A stretch of 39,078 nt of DNA from Rickettsia typhi (GCA_945862075.1 CAMAWV010000006.1:1-39078); one strand, 5' to 3'; shown: positions 22,477 through 32,010, counted from the first letter of the stretch. Made by a program: numbers and translations. Notes: a model not told the origin generated them from the sequence alone.

Positions 22477-25371
22477 ATGGAAGAAAAATATATCAAGGTT
22501 GTGGGTGCTAAAGAACATAATTTAAAAAATGTAAGCATCTCTATACCGAAAAATCAATTAGTTGTAGTGACTGGCTTAAGTGGTTCTGGCAAGTCTTCTT
22601 TGGTATTTGATACTATCTATGCCGAAGGTCAAAGAAGGTTTATTGAGAGTTTATCTTCTTATGCTAGGCAATTTCTTGATATGCAAGATAAACCAGATGT
22701 CGAATCTATTTCTGGGCTTTCTCCAGCAATTGCTATCGATCAAAAAACCACTTCTCGAAATCCTAGATCAACTGTAGGTACAGTTACCGAAATTTACGAT
22801 CATTATCGGTTATTATTTGCTAGAATTGGAGTGCCATATTCACCAGAAACTAATCAGCCTATTCAAAGTCAATCAGCATCGGTGATTGTTGATAAAATAC
22901 TTTCTTTACCACAAAAAACGAAAATTTATTTATTAGCTCCAATTATAAGAGGTCAAAAAGGTGAGTTTCGTAAAGAAATGATGCAAGCTAGAAAACAAGG
23001 TTTTCAAAGAATTAAAATTAATGGTAAAATTCATGATCTTAATGATATTTTGCCAACCATCGATAAAAATAAAAAACACAACATAGAAATTATTATTGAT
23101 CGTTTGGTAGTAGGTAGTGATTTAGGCAATCGCTTGGCTGATTCTGTTGAAACGGCACTCAAAGCAGGTGATGGTTTGCTTTATCTTGAAATTGTTGATT
23201 TGCCCAGTGATTCTTCAAAATCAGAAGCAGTAATTATTTCTGACATTCATCAAGCAAAAAATGGCAATCTGGTGGTTTTTAGTGAAAAATTTTGTTGCCC
23301 AGTTTCTGGTTTTACCATTTCTGAAATAGAGCCTCGATTATTCTCTTTTAATTCGCCTTTCGGAGCCTGTAAAAAATGCGACGGTTTGGGTATGGAAAAA
23401 TATTTTTCTTGCGATTTGTTAATTGAAGATGAAAATCTTAGTATTAGGCAAGGTGCTATAAATATTTTACAAGGTTTTGGTTCTTATGAGCGATTTTTTC
23501 AGCATGTAATTTTGGCAATGTCAATAAAATATAATTTTAGTCTTGATGCTCCTTTTAAAAAAATTCCAGTTGAAATTCAGCAAAAAATATTTTATGGCAC
23601 TGATGGTGAAGAAATAGAGCTAAAGCTCGAAGATGGCTTAAAAACTGTTAAAATCAAAAAGCCTTTTGAAGGTATTGTGAATTATCTTAAAAAACAATTA
23701 AACGATATAAATAATGAATCTGCCTCCGATGAATTAGCAAAATTTCAAGCAACCAGACCTTGTCAATCTTGCAACGGGCATCGTTTAAATGAACAAGCTT
23801 TGTCGGTTAAAATTGCTGGCTTAAATATTGGTGATATTAGTAAAATGTCGGTTGAAAAATCTTGTCAATGGTTTTTAGATTTACCGCAACATTTAACTGC
23901 TACTCAAAATCAAATTGCTGAAAGACTTTTAAAAGAAATCAATCGTAGATTAGGTTTTTTAAAAAATGTTGGTCTTGAATATTTAACAATTAGTCGTGAA
24001 TCTGGCACTTTATCGGGAGGAGAAGCTCAAAGAATTAGGCTTGCTTCGCAAATTGGCTCTGGTTTATCTGGAGTGCTTTATGTGCTTGATGAGCCCTCAA
24101 TTGGCTTGCATCAGTCTGATAATAATAAGTTAATTAGCACTTTAAAAAATTTGAGAGATCTTGGTAATTCGGTAATAGTTGTTGAGCACGACGAAGAAAT
24201 GATGCGTGAAGCTCAACATCTTATTGATGTTGGTCCAGGAGCTGGCATACATGGAGGCAATATTATTGCACAAGGAACTCCGCAACAAGTTTGTAAAAAC
24301 AATAATAGCATTACTGGTAAATATTTAAGTGGTAAAAAAACTATTGTTGTTCCTAAAGTTAGAAGAGCTATTGATTCTGCAAAAGTCATTAGTTTAAAGG
24401 GGGCAACTTTAAACAACTTAAAAAATCTTACTTTTGATTTGCCACTAAAAATGTTTGTGGCGGTTTCGGGTATTTCTGGTGGCGGTAAATCTAGTTTAAT
24501 TATCAAAACTTTATTTCCTGCTCTTGATCGTATTGTGAATCGTAGTAAATCTAATCCTGGCCCTTATACTGGTATTTATGGGCATCATCTTATCGATAAA
24601 ATAATTGAAATTGATCAATCTCCAATTGGTCGAACTCCACGATCTAATCCCTGCACATATATTGGGGCTTTTACTTTTATTAGAGAATTTTATACAAATT
24701 TACCAGAATCAAAAGCTAGAGGCTATAAAGTAGGCAGATTTTCTTTTAATGTTAAGGGTGGTCGGTGCGAAACTTGTCAAGGTGATGGCATGATAAAAAT
24801 TGAAATGCACTTTTTGCCAGATGTTTATGTAAAATGTGAAACCTGCAACGGCAAACGATATAACCGCGAAACTCTCGAAATAAAATATCGTGATAAATCA
24901 ATATCTGATATCCTTGAAATGACTGCCGAAGATTGTGCTAAATTTTTTGCTCATATCCCTCATATTTATGAAAAATTTAAATCTCTGTGCGATGTTGGTT
25001 TGGGCTATATTAAGGTTGGGCAAAGTGCCACTACTCTTTCTGGTGGCGAGGCTCAGCGAATCAAGCTTGCAAAAGAATTAAGTCGTAAAGCAACGGGTGA
25101 TACCCTATATATTCTCGATGAACCCACAACTGGTCTACATTTTGAAGACATCAACAAACTACTTAGTGTTTTGCACAAGCTAGTTGAAGCAGGTAATTCT
25201 ATTTTGGTTATCGAGCATAATCTTGATGTTTTAAAAACTGCCGACTGGATTGTAGACATTGGACCATGTGGTGGTGAAAAAGGTGGCTATATTGTTGCCA
25301 AAGGCACTCCCGAAGAAGTGGCAAAAAACCCAGATTCTGTAACTGGCAAATATCTAACAAAAGTTTTATAA
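22477..25371 (+). CDS. uvrA: Excinuclease ABC subunit A
   Basis: 964 residues. It is the damage-recognition ATPase of nucleotide excision repair and hands DNA to UvrB. It has two ABC modules: first Walker A GLSGSGKSSLV near residue 32, second GISGGGKSSLI near 662. Both ABC signatures are present (GTLSGGEAQRIRLA and TTLSGGEAQRIKLA). The expected zinc modules are visible: CKKCDGLG in the first half and CETCQGDGM with CETCNGKRY in the C-terminal half. The second Walker A with Gly in place of Ser is usual in alphaproteobacteria. dapE follows after 4 nt. The gene appears complete. Confidence 0.97.
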   Translation: MEEKYIKVVGAKEHNLKNVSISIPKNQLVVVTGLSGSGKSSLVFDTIYAEGQRRFIESLSSYARQFLDMQDKPDVESISGLSPAIAIDQKTTSRNPRSTVGTVTEIYDHYRLLFARIGVPYSPETNQPIQSQSASVIVDKILSLPQKTKIYLLAPIIRGQKGEFRKEMMQARKQGFQRIKINGKIHDLNDILPTIDKNKKHNIEIIIDRLVVGSDLGNRLADSVETALKAGDGLLYLEIVDLPSDSSKSEAVIISDIHQAKNGNLVVFSEKFCCPVSGFTISEIEPRLFSFNSPFGACKKCDGLGMEKYFSCDLLIEDENLSIRQGAINILQGFGSYERFFQHVILAMSIKYNFSLDAPFKKIPVEIQQKIFYGTDGEEIELKLEDGLKTVKIKKPFEGIVNYLKKQLNDINNESASDELAKFQATRPCQSCNGHRLNEQALSVKIAGLNIGDISKMSVEKSCQWFLDLPQHLTATQNQIAERLLKEINRRLGFLKNVGLEYLTISRESGTLSGGEAQRIRLASQIGSGLSGVLYVLDEPSIGLHQSDNNKLISTLKNLRDLGNSVIVVEHDEEMMREAQHLIDVGPGAGIHGGNIIAQGTPQQVCKNNNSITGKYLSGKKTIVVPKVRRAIDSAKVISLKGATLNNLKNLTFDLPLKMFVAVSGISGGGKSSLIIKTLFPALDRIVNRSKSNPGPYTGIYGHHLIDKIIEIDQSPIGRTPRSNPCTYIGAFTFIREFYTNLPESKARGYKVGRFSFNVKGGRCETCQGDGMIKIEMHFLPDVYVKCETCNGKRYNRETLEIKYRDKSISDILEMTAEDCAKFFAHIPHIYEKFKSLCDVGLGYIKVGQSATTLSGGEAQRIKLAKELSRKATGDTLYILDEPTTGLHFEDINKLLSVLHKLVEAGNSILVIEHNLDVLKTADWIVDIGPCGGEKGGYIVAKGTPEEVAKNPDSVTGKYLTKVL

Positions 25372-25375
25372 TTCT

Positions 25376-26542
25376 ATGAACAATCTTTCTGCATTACAAT
25401 TATCGCAAGAACTTATCAAAATTCCTTCTTATAGTGGTTATAATCACGAAGTTTTATTGCTTATCGATCATTATTTAAGTAAATTAGGTTTTGTTTGTAA
25501 ACATCTTAATTTTGATGGCGATAATTCTTATAAAGTTAACAATTTACATTGTTTATATAACCCTAAAAATCATCAAAAAACCTTATATTTTGCAGGTCAC
25601 ACCGATGTTGTAAAAGAAGGTAATTTAGCAGATTGGCTTCATCATCCATTTTTGGCCGTGGTTGAAAATAATAAGCTTTATGGTAGGGGGGCTTCTGATA
25701 TGAAATGCGCTATCGCTTGTTTTATGGTGGCGGTAGAGCAGTTTTTGCAACAAAATCCAGAACCAAATTTTGGAATTGGTTTTCTTATTACTAACGACGA
25801 AGAAAACGATAGCATTAACGGCACTAAAAAAGTTTTACACTGGATGCAAGAAAAACATCTGCCCATTACTTATTGTTTGGTAGGTGAGCCAACTAACCCT
25901 ACAAAATTTGGCGAAGTTATTAAAATTGGTCGAAGAGGCTCGGTGAGTTTTAATTTAAAAATTATTGGCAAACAAGGTCATGTTGCTTATCCAGATATTG
26001 CTTTAAACCCAATTACTATTGCTTTTAATTTGGCAAAAATTTTAAAAGATCATCATCTTGATAATGGCACCGAATTTTTTGACAAAAGCAACCTTGAATT
26101 TACTAGTTTTATTTCGCAAAATTTAGGTAGTAATGTTATTGTTAATGAGGTAGATTTGGCTTTTAATGTAAGATTTAATAATTTACACACTGGGCAACAA
26201 ATTGTTGATTTAGTCAATTATGTATGTAGCAAAACTATTTCTCCTGCTCGTTATATTTTGCAACATAAAATTAGTGGCGAAGCGTTTTTAAATAAACCGC
26301 AGTTTTTGGCAGAAATTACCCAGCAATCTTGTTTTGAAATCACTAACATTAAAACACAATTTAGCACTAGCGGTGGCACATCTGATGCTCGATTTATTAA
26401 AGATTATACTCAAGAAGTTGTAGAAATTGGCTTGGTTAATGAAACTGCTCATAAAATTAACGAATTTGCCGATTTATCAGAAATAGAGCAACTCACCAAG
26501 GTTTTTTATAATGTTTTACAAAAAGTGGCAATAAATTTATAA
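25376..26542 (+). CDS. dapE: Succinyl-diaminopimelate desuccinylase
   Basis: 388 residues of the M20 metallopeptidase family. It hydrolyses N-succinyl-LL-diaminopimelate in the lysine and peptidoglycan-precursor pathway. Metal and catalytic residues are in place: FAGHTDVV, GRGASDMK (bridging Asp), NDEENDS (catalytic Glu pair), VGEPTNPT, and the C-terminal His in NETAHKINE. The dimerisation domain begins near KIGRRGSVSFNL. It is co-oriented with uvrA, 4 nt away. Its presence implies the cell makes diaminopimelate by the succinylase branch. Confidence 0.94.
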   Translation: MNNLSALQLSQELIKIPSYSGYNHEVLLLIDHYLSKLGFVCKHLNFDGDNSYKVNNLHCLYNPKNHQKTLYFAGHTDVVKEGNLADWLHHPFLAVVENNKLYGRGASDMKCAIACFMVAVEQFLQQNPEPNFGIGFLITNDEENDSINGTKKVLHWMQEKHLPITYCLVGEPTNPTKFGEVIKIGRRGSVSFNLKIIGKQGHVAYPDIALNPITIAFNLAKILKDHHLDNGTEFFDKSNLEFTSFISQNLGSNVIVNEVDLAFNVRFNNLHTGQQIVDLVNYVCSKTISPARYILQHKISGEAFLNKPQFLAEITQQSCFEITNIKTQFSTSGGTSDARFIKDYTQEVVEIGLVNETAHKINEFADLSEIEQLTKVFYNVLQKVAINL

Positions 26543-26555
26543 TAAAATATTTTCT

Positions 26556-27563
26556 ATGTATTATTATAAAAATATTATGACATTTCCACAAACCAAACAA
26601 CAAATTTTAGATTTTGTTAACGATCCTCAAAACATTAGCAATATTGTTACAATGCTACAGGCTTATGCACTATATTCAGATCTTAAACCTCCTTCGTTAA
26701 CAATGGTAGAAAAACCATATCCTGACCAGCCAGAACATATCAGAGAATTATTCAAATCACTACTGGAGTTACATCCTCAATATCAGACACCTAAAGATCA
26801 AAGAGATTTATTGAATAAAGAAATTTATATGATAATGATAGAATTGAGCCATGTTTTAGATAAGCTTGCCGAATTTAATGATAAAGTACTGGAAAGACAA
26901 TTTGTAACAAAAATAGCTGAAAATCGTGAAGGAAGCGTTGCAACAGCAGCTGAATTATTGCAAGATCTTCATATGTTTACAAAAACACAAACAGTGAGTG
27001 AATCACAATTTCTTACAACACTTGATATAGCTCTTAAAATTAATACTTTTACTCATCCTGATTTGGAAAGCTCTCATTGTTTCGAGCGTTTTATTTTAGG
27101 TGTTGGTAGATGTTTTGCAGTTGGATCTGCAGATCTTATCTGTGTGCTGCGCAATAAAAAAAATAATGATACTTTTCTTATTGTTGCTGAATATGATGGA
27201 GTGTTAAAAAGCGATGAGAAAAAAAGACGAAGAGAAGCAAGTTATAAATCTTTGATTGGAGACAGCATTACGATTGGAGACAGCGCTATAATTGGTGATC
27301 AATGTTATGAAACAAAGTTAAAAGGTTTGCAGGTGGTTTCTGGTAAGAATTATCAAGAATTATTTGATAATTTTTTAATAGCATTTAATGAAGCTGTTAA
27401 CCATATATTGCAAGTTCCAAAAGGTAATAAAATACCTACTGAAATGACTGAATATTTGGTGCAAGAATCGAAAAAATTGCGACAAGAAAAACCTTATACA
27501 TCTAGTAATTATCCGGTGGCATCTTCAATAAGTGGTTATGAAAGATCTAACACTAAAGATTAA
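26556..27563 (+). CDS. Unrecognised protein (335 aa)
   Basis: No family is recognised. The gene begins 13 nt after dapE. Translation could start at 26556 or at the second Met (MTFPQTKQQ, 26577). The protein is soluble, with no signal peptide or membrane segment. The first ~170 residues are predicted by eye to be mostly helical, and a Pro-rich patch (KPPSLTMVEKPYPDQPEH) lies near residues 44-61. A beta-like core follows, RCFAVGSADLICVLRN then TFLIVAEYDG. After that comes a short tandem repeat GDSITIGDSAIIGD encoded by 18-nt DNA repeats at 27254-27289. The tail is Ser/Tyr/Lys-rich and polar. Codon choice looks somewhat less A/T-biased than its neighbours, which hints at a different history. It is convergent with tsaC. 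A lineage-specific or effector-like protein is possible but unproven. Confidence 0.75.
   Translation: MYYYKNIMTFPQTKQQILDFVNDPQNISNIVTMLQAYALYSDLKPPSLTMVEKPYPDQPEHIRELFKSLLELHPQYQTPKDQRDLLNKEIYMIMIELSHVLDKLAEFNDKVLERQFVTKIAENREGSVATAAELLQDLHMFTKTQTVSESQFLTTLDIALKINTFTHPDLESSHCFERFILGVGRCFAVGSADLICVLRNKKNNDTFLIVAEYDGVLKSDEKKRRREASYKSLIGDSITIGDSAIIGDQCYETKLKGLQVVSGKNYQELFDNFLIAFNEAVNHILQVPKGNKIPTEMTEYLVQESKKLRQEKPYTSSNYPVASSISGYERSNTKD
27254..27289 (+). repeat. 18-nt tandem repeat inside the unrecognised gene
   Basis: GATTGGAGACAGC recurs at 27254 and 27272 with an 18-nt period, and a degenerate third copy follows at 27290. It encodes repeated (T/I)IGDS units and preserves the reading frame. 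Confidence 0.7.
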
Positions 27564-27589
27564 AATTAATAAATATGAAGTGATTTTGA

Positions 27590-28195
27590 TTATTTAAAGA
27601 TGGGAATTGGTATAACTTCTCCTTGACGTAAAATTTTTAAATTATTTTCTGTGATTTCAACAACTGTTGATGCCAAATTATTGCAAATTTCTTCACTATC
27701 AATAATTAGTTCTAAATTAAAAATTTTAGCAATATCTTGGGCTGATTTTGCCACCTCAAAACCAGAGATATTGGCACTTGTTACTGCTAAAGGTTTTTGG
27801 TAAATTTCTAGTAATTTTGCCATAAAAAAACTATTTACATAACGAAAACCAATTTTATTATTGTTGTAATTAAGATTTTTAGCTAAACTAAAATTATTTT
27901 CTTTAACATTTAAAATTATGGTGATTTTTCCAGGCATGTATAAATTAGCAATTTTTTCGGCTAGTTGATTAAAATAAAAAATTTCTTTTGCCATCTCTAA
28001 ATTCTGCACAAAAATAGCTATAGGCTTTTGATTATCTCTTTTTTTTAATTCATACAGTTTTTTAACCGCCTCAAAACTAGTAGCATCACCTGCTAAACCA
28101 TAGATTGTGTCGGTTGGAATAGCAATTAATTTTTGCTGTTGTAGTTTTGTAATGGCAAGATTAATTGCATTTTGGTGATATTGCGAAATTATCAT
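27590..28195 (-). CDS. tsaC: Threonylcarbamoyl-AMP synthase (TsaC/YrdC/Sua5 family)
   Basis: 201 residues, a single YrdC domain without the C-terminal Sua5 extension. It makes threonylcarbamoyl-AMP from threonine, bicarbonate and ATP for the universal t6A37 tRNA modification. IAIPTDTIYGLAGDA is the family signature near the N-terminus, followed by LKKRDNQKPIAIFV. PGKITIILNV and AVTSANISGFE are the other conserved stretches. The start overlaps the rnhB stop by 4 nt. The downstream gene is convergent. Confidence 0.92.
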   Translation of the reverse strand: MIISQYHQNAINLAITKLQQQKLIAIPTDTIYGLAGDATSFEAVKKLYELKKRDNQKPIAIFVQNLEMAKEIFYFNQLAEKIANLYMPGKITIILNVKENNFSLAKNLNYNNNKIGFRYVNSFFMAKLLEIYQKPLAVTSANISGFEVAKSAQDIAKIFNLELIIDSEEICNNLASTVVEITENNLKILRQGEVIPIPIFK

Positions 28196-28803
28196 AGTTT
28201 AATTTTAAATGATTGACGATGAATTGGGCAAAGACCAAATTGTTTTATAGCTAACTTATGTTGTAAAGTTAAGTATCCGTAGTTTGCATTAAAATGATAC
28301 ATTGCAAACTCGTGATGATATTTTGTTAAAATTTCATCACGAGTTTCTTTGGCAATAATTGATGCCGAAGCAATAGAAAGACTTTTGCTATCGCCTTTAA
28401 TTATGGGCAAAATAATTTGTTTTGCTAGTGAGAAAGGTTTAATATTGCCATCGATGAGCAAAACATCTGGCTGAAAGTTGTATTTAAAACAAAAATCTAG
28501 GTAAGCAAGATGCATTGCCATTTTAGTTGCTTGTAAAATATTGATTCTATCAATAGTTAAACTATCGACAATACCAAGCCCAAATTGCATATCAAACATC
28601 AGGTGATTAGCTAATGTTTTTCTGGTGGCAGAATTAATTTTTTTTGAATCGTTAATTTGTGGAAAATAATAATAATTTTGTTTTTGATTAAGTAAAATAC
28701 AGCAAGCAACAACTGGGCCAGCAAGAGATCCTCTGCCAACTTCATCGATACCTACAACTAATTTATTATTAAATTGTTTTTCAATTAAAAAAGATGGTTG
28801 CAT
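28192..28803 (-). CDS. rnhB: Ribonuclease HII
   Basis: 203 residues. It nicks DNA at misincorporated ribonucleotides and degrades RNA in hybrids. The active-site region VVGIDEVGRGSLAGPVVA near residue 16 has the first Asp-Glu pair. LLIDGN supplies the third carboxylate, and ASASIIAKETRDEIL is the conserved helix. It overlaps tsaC by 4 nt and is the first gene of this two-gene unit. The 150 bp upstream are shared with the divergent DsbA-like gene. Confidence 0.95.
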   Translation of the reverse strand: MQPSFLIEKQFNNKLVVGIDEVGRGSLAGPVVACCILLNQKQNYYYFPQINDSKKINSATRKTLANHLMFDMQFGLGIVDSLTIDRINILQATKMAMHLAYLDFCFKYNFQPDVLLIDGNIKPFSLAKQIILPIIKGDSKSLSIASASIIAKETRDEILTKYHHEFAMYHFNANYGYLTLQHKLAIKQFGLCPIHRQSFKIKL

Positions 28804-28847
28804 TATTTTTTTTTTAATCTAGAATTTTCTGTATTGTCATTTTAATA

Positions 28848-28875
28848 TTGTTTATTTAAAATGCTATCATAAAAT
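28848..28875 (+). promoter_or_regulatory. Candidate promoter for the DsbA-like gene
   Basis: TTGTTT (28848-28853) and TAAAAT (28870-28875) are separated by 16 nt. A start near 28882 would give a leader of about 70 nt that contains a perfect palindrome. Confidence 0.45.
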
Positions 28876-28892
28876 TATGTTTAAATCTATCT

Positions 28893-28906
28893 AGTAAATA
28901 TTTACT
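28893..28906. repeat. 14-bp perfect palindrome in the DsbA-like leader
   Basis: AGTAAATATTTACT lies just downstream of the candidate promoter. Its position would suit a repressor operator. It is also the kind of palindrome that AT-rich DNA can produce by chance. Confidence 0.35.
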
Positions 28907-28953
28907 TTATACAGGTAGTTTAATTTTATAAAAACAATTAACAAACATTCACT

Positions 28954-29805
28954 ATGTCTTTTTTACAATCTAACAATAAACAATTTTTAATTAAATTAGC
29001 AATTGCTGGTATTACTGGTATTGCTATTATTGCCGGTGCTTATTTTGGTTACCAGAAATTTTCTAAAAAATCAAATGTTGCTACCGAAAGTGCAACCGAA
29101 AAAAAAGGTAGCGGTCTTGATCCTAATAAAAATGTAAGCGAAGTAAAAGATGTCGAAGAAGTTATAGCTAAATGGGTTGAAAACAATCCACAAGCTATCT
29201 TAGAATCTGTGCAAAATATGTATAAAAAAGCTCAAGAAGAGCAACAAAAAAATGCACAAAAAAACATCGGCGCTAAAAAAGATGAGTTATTTAATAGTAA
29301 AGTTGCAGGTGAACATGCTCCAGCTGGTTACGATGTTTCTATTGTTGAATTTTATGATTATAACTGTGGATATTGCAAAAAAGCTCAAGCTTCTCTTGAA
29401 GATTTAATTAAATCCGATTCTAAAGTACGAGTTATTTACCGTGAATTCCCAATTTTAGGTCAAGAATCTCTTGAAATGGCTAAAGTTTCAACAGCAGTTA
29501 ATATGGTAAATCCAAAAGCTTTTAAAGCTTTCCACGATGAGATGATGAAAACCAAAGAAAAAGGTAAATCTGCCGCTTTGAAAGCTGCTAAATCTGCTGG
29601 TGTTAATGTTGCTGAACTAGAAAAAACTCTTTCTAATAAAAAAGATGAAATTGAAAAAATCATTAACAGCAGTATTGAATTAGGCTCTTCTATCGGTATT
29701 TCTGGAACTCCTGGCTTTGTAATTGGCGAAGAGCTTATTCCTGGAGCGGTTGATAAAGCATCTTTACAAGAAAAAATAAAAGCTATCAGAGAAAAAAAGT
29801 CATAG
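28954..29805 (+). CDS. DsbA-family thiol-disulfide oxidoreductase, membrane-anchored
   Basis: 283 residues. A single N-terminal hydrophobic segment (about residues 12-32, LIKLAIAGITGIAIIAGAYF) anchors or exports the protein. A charged, helical Lys/Gln/Glu linker follows to about residue 115. The thioredoxin-fold domain has the active site CGYC at residues 138-141 (EFYDYNCGYCKKA), then REFPILG. The cis-Pro loop is GTPGFVIGE near residue 253. It resembles DsbA/BdbD/ScsC-type proteins and the rickettsial Com1-like group. It would oxidise or isomerise disulfides in periplasmic proteins. Candidate clients in this window are the cysteine-containing prepilin-like protein and the lipoprotein at 34907. 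The redox direction cannot be told from sequence. Confidence 0.9.
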   Translation: MSFLQSNNKQFLIKLAIAGITGIAIIAGAYFGYQKFSKKSNVATESATEKKGSGLDPNKNVSEVKDVEEVIAKWVENNPQAILESVQNMYKKAQEEQQKNAQKNIGAKKDELFNSKVAGEHAPAGYDVSIVEFYDYNCGYCKKAQASLEDLIKSDSKVRVIYREFPILGQESLEMAKVSTAVNMVNPKAFKAFHDEMMKTKEKGKSAALKAAKSAGVNVAELEKTLSNKKDEIEKIINSSIELGSSIGISGTPGFVIGEELIPGAVDKASLQEKIKAIREKKS

Positions 29806-29819
29806 TTGGTTTTTTTAAT

Positions 29820-29852
29820 TTTAAACAAGAAGCTAACAATTTCTTGTTTAAA
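29820..29852. other. 12-bp hairpin between the DsbA-like gene and the helicase gene
   Basis: TTTAAACAAGAA (29820-29831) and its exact complement (29841-29852) enclose a 9-nt loop. The hairpin sits 15 bp after the DsbA-like stop. There is no T-run after the stem, although seven Ts precede it, so terminator function is uncertain. Confidence 0.4.
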
Positions 29853-29869
29853 GGCTAATCTTTAAATAT

Positions 29870-31150
29870 ATGAATGTACAAAATAGCGGTTTGTCTGATT
29901 TACAACAAACCGCTGTAAATTATTTTTTATTGGGTGAAAATGTTTTTATTTCAGGTGGTGCAGGTTGTGGCAAATCTTATCTTATTAATTTTCTTAAAAA
30001 TAATTATTCTCAATTAGGCATACAAATTACCTCTAGTACTGGAATTTCGGCTGTAAATATTGGTGGGGCAACCATTCATTCTTGGTCTGGCATTGGTTTA
30101 GCTAATCAACCATTAGAACACATTTTAGAGAATCTTAATTCTTTTAAATTTAGTAAAATCAAACAACGAATAAAAGCCACTAATTGTCTTATCGTTGATG
30201 AAATCTCAATGATTTCTGCTGAAGTTTTTGATTTATTAAATCAGGTTTTGCAAAAAGTTAGAAAAAATCATAAACCAATGGGTGGTTTGCAAATTTTGTT
30301 ATTTGGTGATTTTTTACAATTACCTCCTGTAAGCAATAATAAAAGTAACACTCAATATTGTTTTAGTAGCCAAACTTGGCAAGATCTTAACTTAAAAAAT
30401 GTTATTTTAAAGCAAAGTTTTCGTCAGTCCGATGCTAAATTTGTTGAAATTTTAAATCATATTCGTTTTGGCAATATTAATGCAGAAGTAAAGCAATTGC
30501 TTGGCTCAAGAATTGCTGTCAATGACAATTCTCCCACTATTAAACCAACAGTTCTTACCACTCATAATCAGCGAGCTGATGAAATAAATCGGCAGTTTTT
30601 ACAACAAATTAACGCCGAAACCAAAATTTTTAATGCTACTTATAAAGGCAATGAAAATAAAATTGCTTTTCTTAAAAAAAATTGTTTAGCCTATGAAAAT
30701 CTTACTTTAAAAATTGGCGCTCAAGTGATGATGATTAAAAATTCTCTACAAAAAGAAGGTATAGTAAATGGCTCAATTGGTATTGTCAAAGATTTTGCTA
30801 ATAAAAAACATTATCCAATAGTTGAATTTGCTAATCAAAAAAGCTATACCATCGCCCCCGAAACTTGGAACATCGAAAAAATTAATATTACTACCAAAGA
30901 AATAGAAACCGAGGCTTCATTGATGCAAATTCCGTTGGTTTTAGCTTGGTCTATAACTATTCATAAATCGCAAGGTTTAACTCTTGATAAAATAAAATGC
31001 GATCTAAATTATGTTTTTGATGCAGGGCAGGCTTATGTTGCTTTATCGAGAGCAAGATTTTTAGAAGGTGTATTTATTGATTCTATTGATTTTAATAAAA
31101 TTACTGCAAATCAACAAGTTATCGAATTTTATCAAAATCTTTTATGTTAA
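29870..31150 (+). CDS. PIF1-like DNA helicase
   Basis: 426 residues of the SF1B PIF1/RRM3 type. Walker A is SGGAGCGKSYL (about 28-38). TSSTGISAVNIGGATIHSW is the PIF1-specific segment following it. Walker B is IVDEISM, followed by GGLQILLFGDFLQLPPV. The C-terminal helicase part includes NGSIGIV and LAWSITIHKSQGLTLD with an ALSRAR ending, which is the 2B/VI region. PIF1 helicases unwind G-quadruplexes and R-loops and displace proteins from DNA. The gene overlaps the following DMT gene by 7 nt. It is about the minimal core length, with no extra N-terminal domain. Confidence 0.9.
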   Translation: MNVQNSGLSDLQQTAVNYFLLGENVFISGGAGCGKSYLINFLKNNYSQLGIQITSSTGISAVNIGGATIHSWSGIGLANQPLEHILENLNSFKFSKIKQRIKATNCLIVDEISMISAEVFDLLNQVLQKVRKNHKPMGGLQILLFGDFLQLPPVSNNKSNTQYCFSSQTWQDLNLKNVILKQSFRQSDAKFVEILNHIRFGNINAEVKQLLGSRIAVNDNSPTIKPTVLTTHNQRADEINRQFLQQINAETKIFNATYKGNENKIAFLKKNCLAYENLTLKIGAQVMMIKNSLQKEGIVNGSIGIVKDFANKKHYPIVEFANQKSYTIAPETWNIEKINITTKEIETEASLMQIPLVLAWSITIHKSQGLTLDKIKCDLNYVFDAGQAYVALSRARFLEGVFIDSIDFNKITANQQVIEFYQNLLC

Positions 31151-32010
31151 AAAATAAAAAAATGCAAGGCATATTTTATATGATCGTAGCATGTTTTCTA
31201 GCATCAATTTTAGTTGCCATGGTGAGGTTTTTATCTGGTAAATTTCATAGCTCTTTTATAGTTTTGATGCGAACTTTATTTAGTGTGATTTTTTTCTTAC
31301 CATTATTTATTCAAGATTACAAAAAAATATTACATACTAAAAAAATAAGTTATCATTTTTTAAGAGGATTTAACGGTACACTTACAATGAGTTGCTGGTT
31401 TTATACTATTTCTGTTTTACCTTTGCAAGAAGCGGTTTCTTTAAATTTTTTAACTCCTATACTCACTATTTTAGCTGGGCAGTTATTTTTACAAGAAAAG
31501 GTGAATAAATATACTTATTTTGCTTGTTTATTGAGTTTTATTGGAGTTTTAATTATTTTAAGACCAGGATTTAGAAATATTTCCAGTATTTACTTGGTGC
31601 CTTTGGCTTCAGTTTTATTGTGGGTTGTTTCTAATTTGATAGTAAAAATTATGACTAAAACCGAAAAGCCAACAACCATTGTGGCTTATATGTCTATTTT
31701 TATGCTGATTTTTTCTTTGCCATTGGGTTTTATGCACCTGCAAAAAATAAGTTTGCTTAATTTATTGTGGTTTGCAATACTTGGCTTAATTTCTAATTTA
31801 TCCCATATATATGTAGCAAAAGCTTATAGTGTAAGTGATTTAGCAACTGTTTCGCCACTAGATTTTACTCGATTAATTTTTATTTCAATAATTGCCTATT
31901 TTGCGTTTCATGAAAAGCCCGATTTCTATGTATTTGTAGGCTCGGCAATAATTTTAGTAGCAATGATTTTAATTTCAAAAAAACCAAAAATTATTAACAA
32001 TATTTCTTAA
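31144..32010 (+). CDS. DMT-superfamily (EamA) transporter
   Basis: 288 residues with about ten membrane segments arranged as two EamA repeats. The first repeat begins MQGIFYMIVACFLASILVAM and the second ILRPGFRNISSIYLVPLAS. AVSLNFLTPILTILAGQLFL in repeat 1 and ATVSPLDFTRLIFISIIAY in repeat 2 are the conserved helix-4/9-type regions. The closest well-known relatives in rickettsiae include an S-adenosylmethionine importer of similar size. The substrate here is not determined. Translation may start at Met7 (31162), which would remove the overlap with the helicase gene. It is followed after 4 nt by the recombinase gene. Confidence 0.85.
   Translation: MLKNKKMQGIFYMIVACFLASILVAMVRFLSGKFHSSFIVLMRTLFSVIFFLPLFIQDYKKILHTKKISYHFLRGFNGTLTMSCWFYTISVLPLQEAVSLNFLTPILTILAGQLFLQEKVNKYTYFACLLSFIGVLIILRPGFRNISSIYLVPLASVLLWVVSNLIVKIMTKTEKPTTIVAYMSIFMLIFSLPLGFMHLQKISLLNLLWFAILGLISNLSHIYVAKAYSVSDLATVSPLDFTRLIFISIIAYFAFHEKPDFYVFVGSAIILVAMILISKKPKIINNIS

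Noticed and set aside
26556..27563. PD-(D/E)XK nuclease core in the orphan protein (SADLICVL then VAEYDG)
   Set aside because: The second motif lacks the required Lys (E-Y-D instead of E-x-K) and no other nuclease feature was seen.
29820..29852. Intrinsic terminator after the DsbA-like gene
   Set aside because: The stem is AT-rich and no T-run follows on the plus strand, so it is listed only as a hairpin.
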